This document shows, piece after piece, positions 1-5,645 of a stretch of 5,745 bases of DNA. The translations under genes were made by a program, and so were the position numbers. The notes under the pieces were generated by a model. It had not been told where the DNA came from, ran no database searches, and saw only the letters and a list, made by a program, of their open reading frames with translations. This DNA is from Archangium sp. GTDB lineage: Bacteria; Myxococcota; Myxococcia; Myxococcales; Myxococcaceae. Location: positions 1 to 5,745 of the forward strand of contig JAEUJT010000202.1 of assembly GCA_016793525.1 (NCBI GenBank), read 5' to 3'. The stretch's first letter is position 1, and each line of letters opens with the position of its first letter.

Positions 1-219
1 AAGGCGTACGACGCCTTTCGCGCCACCCACCCGACGGGCACGCTCGAGGCCAGCTCGTCACTCGTCAACGGCGCGGTCGCGTACTTCGTGCACGTGAAGC
101 AGCCCACCAAAGTCGACGTGCTGATTCTCGACGCCAAGGGCAAGAGCATCGGCGAAGGCGTCTTCACTGGCTCGGCCACCAACTGGTCGACCCCGTGGCG
201 CGCGCGCTGGGTTCGCTGA
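1..219 (+). CDS. 3' end of an unrecognised protein (partial)
   Basis: Frame 1 is open from the first base to a TGA at 217-219 and gives 72 residues; the start lies outside the window. I do not recognise the family. Alternating hydrophobic and polar residues in the middle (for example AYFVHVKQPTKVDVLILDA, then a GKS turn and GEGVF) suggest consecutive beta-strands, as in the last strands of a beta-sandwich or Ig-like domain. The C-terminus is rich in Trp and Arg (NWSTPWRARWVR). Codons are GC-ending like those of the neighbours, which supports real coding. A stem-loop begins at the base after the stop, and the next gene has its own promoter-like signal, so this gene probably ends a transcription unit. 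Coding status is fairly sure; function is unknown. Confidence 0.72.
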   Translation, partial: KAYDAFRATHPTGTLEASSSLVNGAVAYFVHVKQPTKVDVLILDAKGKSIGEGVFTGSATNWSTPWRARWVR

Positions 220-240
220 GTCGAAGGTGAGGCCTTCGGC
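220..240 (+). terminator. Stem-loop immediately after the stop codon, possible terminator
   Basis: Bases 220-227 (GTCGAAGG) pair with 233-240 (CCTTCGGC) across the 5-base loop TGAGG. This gives an 8-bp stem with one G-U pair. It starts at the base right after the TGA of the upstream partial gene. No T-run follows, so it is not a classical intrinsic terminator; it could be a Rho-associated or 3'-end-stabilising hairpin. A second, mutually exclusive stem is possible: 230-234 (AGGCC) with 238-242 (GGCCT) around TTC. Location supports a 3'-end role, but short stems arise easily in DNA this GC-rich. Confidence 0.35.
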
Positions 241-268
241 CTGTCAACGCGCGAGACTGTAGTAGACG
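241..268 (+). promoter_or_regulatory. Putative promoter of the transglutaminase-like gene (leaderless type)
   Basis: CTGTCA at 241-246 matches the sigma-70 -35 consensus TTGACA at 4 of 6 positions. After a 16-bp spacer, TAGACG at 263-268 matches the -10 consensus weakly (T, A and A at positions 1, 2 and 4). The ATG at 276 lies 7 bases after the -10 box, where transcription would be expected to begin, so the mRNA would have essentially no leader. This fits the absence of any Shine-Dalgarno sequence. The boxes are degenerate, and the case rests mainly on similarity in layout to the stronger signal before 4002. Confidence 0.35.
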
Positions 269-275
269 CGCGCGT

Positions 276-3200
276 ATGGTGTTCGCGCTTCTCGTCTCCC
301 TGGCGCTCGCGCGCTCCGACAACCCCGTCACCCAGCGCGCAGAGGCGTTGGCGACATACGCCGTGCAGCACGGCGGCGATGCGCGCACGGCCGCCACCGT
401 CATTCGCATGCACGCGCTGCGCGATGACATCGACGACCTGAACGTGCTCGTCGACCCGCTTGCAACGCTCGCGTCTCGGCGCTCCACGGGCGACGGCGTG
501 CGCGCGTTGGCTCACCTCTTTCTCACCGACATCGAGCGAGCCCGGGGCCGCACGGTGCGGGCCACCGAGGTGCTGAAGGGCCTCGGCTTCGTACACGACT
601 GGTACGTGGTGGGCGGGTTCGACAACGAAGGGCGCTCTGGCTGCGACACCGACTTCGGCCCTGAAGCGAGCCCCGACTTGGGCAACGCGTACCCCGCGAA
701 GGGCCGCGACGTGACGTGGCACACGCTGACCGCGCACAGCGGAGACGGCTTCGTCGACCTCTCCGCGTCGCTTCGCCCGGCGTCGGAGGTGGTTGGCTAT
801 GGGCTGACGTTCCTCCAGGTCGATGCGGAGACGCGCGTCACGTTGGGCCTCGGCTCGTCGGGCGGGTTCCGCCTCTTCGTCAACGGCTCGAAGGTGGCGA
901 GCAGCGACCGTTCGAACCAACCGCGAATGGATCAACACCGGGTGCAGGTGACGCTGCGCAAGGGCCTCAACCGCGTGCTGTTCAAGGTATGTCACGAGGC
1001 CGGCCCCTTCGGGTTTTTCTTCCGCGTGGAGCGCGGCTCGAATGGCCGCGGTGTGACGCCGGTGCTGCCGTCGAAGGTGCCGCCGCTGGAGCGCGGGCCG
1101 TCTCCGTCTCCCTCGCGCCAGCCGACCTTGAGCGAGGTGCTGGCCGAGCGCGTGAAGTCGAACCCGAACGACGCCGCGCTGCGCGTCGACGCCGCGACGG
1201 TGCTGAGCTTCACGCGCGCCTTCGAAGACAAGGAGCGCACCGCGCAGCACGAAGCGGAAAAAGCGGCCGACGCCAAGCCGAACGACGCCGACATTCAGCT
1301 CGCGGCCGCGGCGATCCCCTTCGACGACGGCAACGTGCGGCGGCGGCTGCTCGAGCGCGCGGTGGCCGCGGCGCCGACCTCTCCGTGGGCGCGCACCGCG
1401 CTGGCGCAGTTCGAGGTGAGCCGAGAGCACCCCGACGTCGCGCTCCGGCTGGCGTCGGCGGTGGTGAAAGACGCGCCGTCGTTCGCACCCGCACACGTGG
1501 TGTTGGCCAACGCCCTCGAGGCGCTGGGCATGCGGGTAGCGTCGGCGCAGGCGGTGGAGACGGCTTTCGCCCGGTTGAACTTCGTGCCCACCGTCGCCCG
1601 CGCCGCCATCGCCCAGTCGCGCCGCCTCGAGCGTATGAGCGAGGCCATGGAGCGCAGTCGCATGATGCTCTCGCTGCGCTACGACGACGTCGACACCCGA
1701 CGCTGGCTGGCCTCGATGCTGGCCGACGAAGGCAACGTCGCGGGCGCGCTGGAGCAGTACCGCAAGGTGTTGGCGCTCGAGCCGTACGACGTACAGACGC
1801 TGCTGCGCGTGGCCGAGCTGTCCTCGGCGAACGGGCGCGCGAGCGAGTCGGTCGAGGCCTTCAACGCGGCGGAGGCCCTGGCCCCCGACGATGCCGACGT
1901 CTTCGAGCGCCGCGGCCGGTCGCAGCTGTTCGCGAGCCAGCGCGACTCGGCGTTGGCGTCATTCACCACCGCGCTCCGGTTGAAGCCCCAGAACGCCGCG
2001 TTGAAGGAAGTGGTGCGCACGCTGCGGGGAGACGATTCCAACGCCACGCCGTACGCCGTGCCCGCTTCGGTGTGGAGCGCGCCGCTCGACGGGCCCTCCG
2101 CTGACGACGCCGTCATTCTGGCCGAGGTCACCGCGGTGCGGGTGCAGGTGAGCGGCCTCGCCTCGCGCTTCAGCCAGCAGGTGGTGAAGGTGCTGACCAC
2201 CCGCGGCGTCGAGGCGTTTCGGCAGCTGGCGATGACCTACTCGCCCGACCGGCAAGAAGTGCGGGTGCTCAAGGCCCGCGTCACGAAGCCCGACGGCAGC
2301 GTGCTCGACTCGTTTCAAGACACAGAAAACGCCATCAACGAGCCGTGGACCGGCATGTACTACGACGCGCGCGCGCGAGTTCTCACCTTCCCCGCGTTGG
2401 CGCCCGGCGACGTGCTCGAGGTGCAGTGGCGCATCGACGACACGGCCGCCGACAACCTGTTGTCTGACTTCTTCGGCGACGTCGACGCGGTGCAGAGCGT
2501 CTTCCCCAAGCGCCGCTACCAATACCTCGTCGACATGCCTGCGACGCGCCCGCTGTACTGGAACGCGCTGACCCTGCCCTCGTGGCTGCACGGAGAGGTC
2601 ACCACCGCAGGCGACCGCACCACCTACCGCTTCTTCGCCGAAAACGTGGCCAAGGTCGTGCCTGAGCCGAACATGCCCGGCTGGGCGGAGATGGCGACGC
2701 CGCTCCACGTCTCCACCTACAAGACGTGGGACGACGTGGGCCGCTATTGGTGGGGCCTGGTGCGCGACCAGCTCACGCCCAACGACGAGCTGCGCAAGAC
2801 GGTCGACTCGGTGCTCAAAGGTGTCGACCGGAGAGACCAAGCCAAGGTGGTGGCCGCGCTCTACGGCTTCGTGGTCACCAACACCCGCTACGTGGCGCTG
2901 GAGTTCGGCATTCACGGGTACAAGCCGTACCGCGTCGACCGCGTGCTGAGCCGGCGCTTCGGCGACTGCAAAGACAAGGCGGCGCTGCTGGTGGCGATGC
3001 TGAAAGTGGCCAACGTCGACGCGCGGCTGGTGCTGCTGCGCATGCGGCACCTGGGCTCGCTCCCGGCGGAGCCGGCCTCGCTCTCGGCCTTCAACCACGC
3101 GATTGCATATGTTCCGTCGCTGCAGCTGTACCTTGATGGCACTGCTGAGTTTCACGGCAGCCGTGAATTGCCCACCGCCGACCGCGCCGCAAACGTGCTG

Positions 3201-3929
3201 GTGGTCGAGCCAGAAGGTGGCAGCCGCTTCCTCTCCACGCCCGAGGCCACCGCCGCCGACTCGGTGTCGACGCTGACGCTGGGCGTGACGCTCAAGCCCG
3301 ACGGCAGCGCCTCGGTGAAGGGCTCCACGCTCACCACCGGCCCCGGCGCCGCGGAGGTGCGCCGCGTGTACCAGACACCCGCCACCCGCTCGGCGGTGTT
3401 CGAGCAGCAGTGGGCGCAGAGCTTCCCCGGGGTCGCGGTGGGCGAGGTGTCGGTGTCTGACGTGAAGCAGCTCGAGCAGCCAGCGAGCGTCACCTTCACC
3501 ATGGCGGTGCCGCGCTACGCCGAGGCCGGGGCGGGCACGCTTCGGTTCTTCCCCTTTGGAGCGAGCCGCACGTTGACCCAAGCGCTGGCGCCGCTCACCA
3601 CGCGCAGCTGGCCGGCGACGTTCTCCGGGCCGTTCACCAACCGCTTTCGCTTCACCTACACGTTCCCGCCCGGCTGGCGCGCGCCCGAGGTACCGCCCGA
3701 CGTGGAGGAGTTGTCTCCCTTCGGCACGTTGAAGCTCCACGTGGCGACGGAGGCCTCGGGGGCGATGACGGTCGATGGCGAGCTGACGCTGACCGCGGTG
3801 CGCGTGGCGCCGAGCGAGTACCCAGCCTTTCGCGCGTGGCTGCTGAAGGTCGACCAGGCCTTCGGGCGCAAACTGGTGGCGCAAGTCGGAGCGCCGACCG
3901 CCGACGCGAGGGAGCCGCGCGGCAGGTGA
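276..3929 (+). CDS. Exported multidomain TPR / DUF3857 / transglutaminase-like protein
   Basis: This 1217-residue protein is probably exported and carries a papain-fold transglutaminase-like domain. Visible order: short hydrophobic N-terminus (residues 2-12, possible cleavage after ALA); helical region to about 100; beta-sandwich at about 105-255 resembling PA14 or galactose-binding-like modules; proline-rich linker 262-283; TPR array about 297-585, with repeats starting at 367, 401, 435, 469, 503 and 537; DUF3857 about 610-790; transglutaminase core about 835-960; beta-rich DUF3858-like end about 1000-1200. The triad is intact: C898 in GDCKDKA, H941 in FNHAIAYV, D954 in YLDGTA. Only two other cysteines exist, C123 and C239. 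Family members are thought to act as peptidases or acyl transferases outside the cytoplasm; the substrate is unknown. ATG 276 is the first possible start after the in-frame stop at 228-230. The n-region lacks Lys/Arg, so export is likely but not certain. Confidence 0.93.
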   Translation: MVFALLVSLALARSDNPVTQRAEALATYAVQHGGDARTAATVIRMHALRDDIDDLNVLVDPLATLASRRSTGDGVRALAHLFLTDIERARGRTVRATEVLKGLGFVHDWYVVGGFDNEGRSGCDTDFGPEASPDLGNAYPAKGRDVTWHTLTAHSGDGFVDLSASLRPASEVVGYGLTFLQVDAETRVTLGLGSSGGFRLFVNGSKVASSDRSNQPRMDQHRVQVTLRKGLNRVLFKVCHEAGPFGFFFRVERGSNGRGVTPVLPSKVPPLERGPSPSPSRQPTLSEVLAERVKSNPNDAALRVDAATVLSFTRAFEDKERTAQHEAEKAADAKPNDADIQLAAAAIPFDDGNVRRRLLERAVAAAPTSPWARTALAQFEVSREHPDVALRLASAVVKDAPSFAPAHVVLANALEALGMRVASAQAVETAFARLNFVPTVARAAIAQSRRLERMSEAMERSRMMLSLRYDDVDTRRWLASMLADEGNVAGALEQYRKVLALEPYDVQTLLRVAELSSANGRASESVEAFNAAEALAPDDADVFERRGRSQLFASQRDSALASFTTALRLKPQNAALKEVVRTLRGDDSNATPYAVPASVWSAPLDGPSADDAVILAEVTAVRVQVSGLASRFSQQVVKVLTTRGVEAFRQLAMTYSPDRQEVRVLKARVTKPDGSVLDSFQDTENAINEPWTGMYYDARARVLTFPALAPGDVLEVQWRIDDTAADNLLSDFFGDVDAVQSVFPKRRYQYLVDMPATRPLYWNALTLPSWLHGEVTTAGDRTTYRFFAENVAKVVPEPNMPGWAEMATPLHVSTYKTWDDVGRYWWGLVRDQLTPNDELRKTVDSVLKGVDRRDQAKVVAALYGFVVTNTRYVALEFGIHGYKPYRVDRVLSRRFGDCKDKAALLVAMLKVANVDARLVLLRMRHLGSLPAEPASLSAFNHAIAYVPSLQLYLDGTAEFHGSRELPTADRAANVLVVEPEGGSRFLSTPEATAADSVSTLTLGVTLKPDGSASVKGSTLTTGPGAAEVRRVYQTPATRSAVFEQQWAQSFPGVAVGEVSVSDVKQLEQPASVTFTMAVPRYAEAGAGTLRFFPFGASRTLTQALAPLTTRSWPATFSGPFTNRFRFTYTFPPGWRAPEVPPDVEELSPFGTLKLHVATEASGAMTVDGELTLTAVRVAPSEYPAFRAWLLKVDQAFGRKLVAQVGAPTADAREPRGR
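3151..3167. repeat. Perfect 17-bp inverted repeat inside the transglutaminase domain
   Basis: TTCACGGC (3151-3158) and GCCGTGAA (3160-3167) are exact reverse complements around a single A at 3159. The element lies within codons 959-964, shortly after the catalytic Asp codon (3135-3137), in a stretch with unusually many A- or T-ending codons. The form resembles an operator half-site pair, or a short hairpin if read as RNA (the tight centre would need a few pairs to open). No function can be assigned, and an intragenic position makes a regulatory role uncertain. Confidence 0.5.
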
Positions 3930-3966
3930 TGTGCACCCAGCGATTCAACCCGCCCGAGGTGAAAGT

Positions 3967-3995
3967 CTGACGACGCCGTCGCTCGCGGCTAGCAT
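3967..3995 (+). promoter_or_regulatory. Putative promoter of the membrane-protein/transporter operon (leaderless type)
   Basis: CTGACG at 3967-3972 matches TTGACA at 4 of 6 positions. After an optimal 17-bp spacer, TAGCAT at 3990-3995 matches TATAAT at 4 of 6, including the important first T, second A and last T. Only CGGTGC separates the -10 box from the ATG at 4002, so transcription should start at or next to the A of the start codon and give a leaderless mRNA. The spacer and the end of the -35 box contain the small palindrome CGACGCCGTCG (3971-3981), which could be a protein-binding site or chance. This is the best promoter candidate in the window. Confidence 0.5.
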
Positions 3996-4001
3996 CGGTG
4001 C

Positions 4002-4460
4002 ATGGGCTTGTTGCTGACGCTGATGGGGGTGCTGGCGCAATCGCCATCGGCCGCCACCGTCATGGACCGAGTGGCCATGCAGGAGCGCCTCGACTTCATC
4101 GATACCGAGCTGCGCGCCTTTCAGCCAGTGCGTGACCCGGCGGGGGGCTTGCTGATGGGGCTCGGCTTCGGCGCGGTGTACCTCACCCTCGGCGCCGCGC
4201 TCGTGCTCTTGCCGGTTGTGGCGTTGCTCGGGAGCAACATGTTGGCGCCGGTGCTCATCTGCCTGGGCATCATCGTCGCTGGTGGGGTGGTCGGCCTGGC
4301 GGGGGTCTTCATTCAGCGCTCGGTCGACGCCGACGCCAAGACGCGCCGCGAGGTGTTGGTGCGGGAACGTGACGCGCTCCAACAGCAGCTCGACGCCGTG
4401 CCTCCGTCGGTGCAGCGCCGCCCCCTCTCCGTTCCGCTCTTCACGTTGGCCAGGTTCTGA
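4002..4460 (+). CDS. Small two-helix membrane protein with coiled-coil tail (hypothetical)
   Basis: This 152-residue protein is of no family I recognise. It begins with an export-like hydrophobic stretch (MGLLLTLMGVLAQSPSA, possible cleavage after LAQ or PSA). A charged, probably helical segment follows (about 20-42), then two long hydrophobic segments (about 48-77 and 81-104) with glycine-rich ends, then a charged helix (about 109-132; TRREVLVRERDALQQQL) with coiled-coil character, and a tail ending in ...TLARF. It may be an inner-membrane protein that oligomerises or docks a partner through the coiled coil. ATG 4002 lies 6 bases after a good -10 box, has no Shine-Dalgarno sequence, and is the start that gives a signal-like N-terminus. 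The transporter gene follows 6 bp downstream in the same frame, so the two are very likely co-transcribed and may work together; that partnership is inference. Confidence 0.85.
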   Translation: MGLLLTLMGVLAQSPSAATVMDRVAMQERLDFIDTELRAFQPVRDPAGGLLMGLGFGAVYLTLGAALVLLPVVALLGSNMLAPVLICLGIIVAGGVVGLAGVFIQRSVDADAKTRREVLVRERDALQQQLDAVPPSVQRRPLSVPLFTLARF

Positions 4461-4466
4461 CCCCCC

Positions 4467-5645
4467 ATGTCGCTCTCGCCGTCTCGTTTCTACGCACGCT
4501 CATTCGCCATCGCGACGGTGGTGGTGCTGGGTGGTCTGCTGTTCCAGGTGCTGCACCCGTTTCTGTCGCCGGCGCTGTGGGCTGCGCTGCTGGCGTTCAT
4601 GCTGCAGCCGATGACGCGGCGAATTCGCGCGCAGTGGAACAAGCCGGCGCTCGCGGCGGGCCTGGTGACGGCCTTCGCGGCGGTCATCATCGTGGGCCCG
4701 GTGGCGCTGTTCCTCTTCTCGTTCATTCGCCAGGCGGGCGAGCTGCTCAGCCGCTTCCAAGCGGAGGCCGACGGCCAGCGCCTCCCAGCGCTGCAGCTCG
4801 TGCTCCACTTCGAGCCGGTGCAGAAGGTGCTGGCGGCGGTGGGTGAATACACGACGCTGTCGACCGCGCAGATCACCGAGCAAGCGACACAGGCAGCGCA
4901 GGCGGCGCTGCAGCGGCTGGCCTCGACCGGCAGCAGCATCGTGCTCGGGTTGTTTTCGGTGGTGTCGCAGTTCGCGCTCGCGATGTTCCTGCTCTTCTTC
5001 TTCGCCCGCGACGGTGCGGGCATGTTCGACGCGGCGGTGTCGCTGGTGCCGATGTCTCCGGGGCGCAAGGTCGACCTCATCAAGACCGTCGGAGGCGTCA
5101 CCAAAGGCGTCGTCCTCGGCACGCTCATCACCGCCTTCGTGCAGGGCAGCCTCATCGGCATCGGCTTCGCGATTTGTGGGCTGCCGTCGCCCCTCGTCTT
5201 CGGCGCGGTGGGTGCGCTGGCCTCGCTCGTGCCGGTGGTGGGAACCACGCTGGTGTGGGTGCCCGGCTGCCTGTCGCTCGTGGCCCTGGGGCACAACGGC
5301 ATGGCGCTCTTCCTGCTCATCTGGAGCGTGGTGTTGGTGTCGGGCTCCGACAACGTCATTCGCCCGCTGGTGGTGAGCAGCTCGTCGAACGTGTCGACGC
5401 TCCTCGTCTTCGTCGGCGTGTTGGGCGGCGTCGGCGCCTTCGGCTTCGCGGGCGTCTTCGTGGGCCCGGTGCTGCTGGCGCTCGTCGCCGGGTTGTTGCG
5501 CTACGCCAACGAGAGCCAGCTCGGCCGCGTGCCGCTCTCGTCGCCCGACCTCACGCGCACCGCCCTCGAGCCTCCACCCGCAGCCCAGCCGCCTCCGGTC
5601 GCGTCTCCGCCGGTGGAGGCCCCCAAGCCCGATGTCGCCCCTTGA
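4467..5645 (+). CDS. AI-2E family transporter (PF01594, formerly UPF0118)
   Basis: This 392-residue inner-membrane protein is of the TqsA/PerM/YdiK type. Membrane segments lie near 12-48 (two), 60-88, 155-181, and a C-terminal block from 212 to 347. Family signatures are clear: LLAFMLQPMTRRI (41-53); GTLITAFVQGSLIGIGFAI (218-236) followed by the LPSPLVFG and LVPVVGTTLVWVPG elements; DNVIRPLVV (295-303); and GFAGVFVGPVLLAL (326-339). A hydrophilic, helical region (about 89-154) separates the two halves, as is usual. E. coli TqsA affects autoinducer-2 export, but other relatives move Na+/H+ or have unknown cargo, so the substrate here cannot be named. The tail 369-392 is odd: 11 of 24 residues are proline, suggesting disorder. 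ATG 4467 follows TGACCCCCC without a Shine-Dalgarno sequence; translation may depend on coupling to the upstream gene. The 3' end overlaps the next gene by 14 bp. Confidence 0.93.
   Translation: MSLSPSRFYARSFAIATVVVLGGLLFQVLHPFLSPALWAALLAFMLQPMTRRIRAQWNKPALAAGLVTAFAAVIIVGPVALFLFSFIRQAGELLSRFQAEADGQRLPALQLVLHFEPVQKVLAAVGEYTTLSTAQITEQATQAAQAALQRLASTGSSIVLGLFSVVSQFALAMFLLFFFARDGAGMFDAAVSLVPMSPGRKVDLIKTVGGVTKGVVLGTLITAFVQGSLIGIGFAICGLPSPLVFGAVGALASLVPVVGTTLVWVPGCLSLVALGHNGMALFLLIWSVVLVSGSDNVIRPLVVSSSSNVSTLLVFVGVLGGVGAFGFAGVFVGPVLLALVAGLLRYANESQLGRVPLSSPDLTRTALEPPPAAQPPPVASPPVEAPKPDVAP
5615..5619 (+). promoter_or_regulatory. Possible Shine-Dalgarno sequence for the gene starting at 5632
   Basis: GGAGG lies within the coding sequence of the transporter tail, 12 bases before the ATG at 5632. 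That spacing is longer than the usual 5-10 bases, so it is only a candidate. It is the clearest anti-16S match near any start in the window, and it gives some support for choosing ATG 5632 for the overlapping gene. Confidence 0.3.

Noticed and set aside
1003..1019. CCCCTTCGGGTTTTTC, resembling an intrinsic terminator with a T-run
   Set aside because: The stem is only about three base pairs, and it lies in the middle of the large gene where it encodes GPFGFFF of the sandwich domain.
716..2104. Overlapping plus-strand frame of 462 codons within the large gene
   Set aside because: The product is Arg/Gly/Ala-rich and lacks structure, while the 276-3929 frame has beta-sandwich and TPR signatures throughout the same stretch.
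3103..3132. Promoter-like TTGCAT at 3103-3108 with a TGTACC box 18 bp downstream inside the atypical-codon patch
   Set aside because: The -10 match is only 3 of 6 and no gene starts nearby on the plus strand; the lower GC of the patch alone raises the chance of such matches.
1959..3884. Long antisense open frame (641 codons, minus strand) opposite the transglutaminase-like gene
   Set aside because: Its translation is rich in Arg, His, Gln and Gly with no domain pattern, as expected when the complement of a GC3-biased gene is read. The plus-strand frame has intact domains and catalytic residues.
3925..3937. GGTG/CACC mini-hairpin at the end of the large gene as a terminator
   Set aside because: Only four base pairs with no T-run; too weak to support.
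388..4063. 16-bp identical sequence CGGCCGCCACCGTCAT at 388-403 and 4048-4063
   Set aside because: Both copies encode AATV within helical segments in the same frame using common GC-rich codons; coincidence is the simplest explanation and there is no extended homology.
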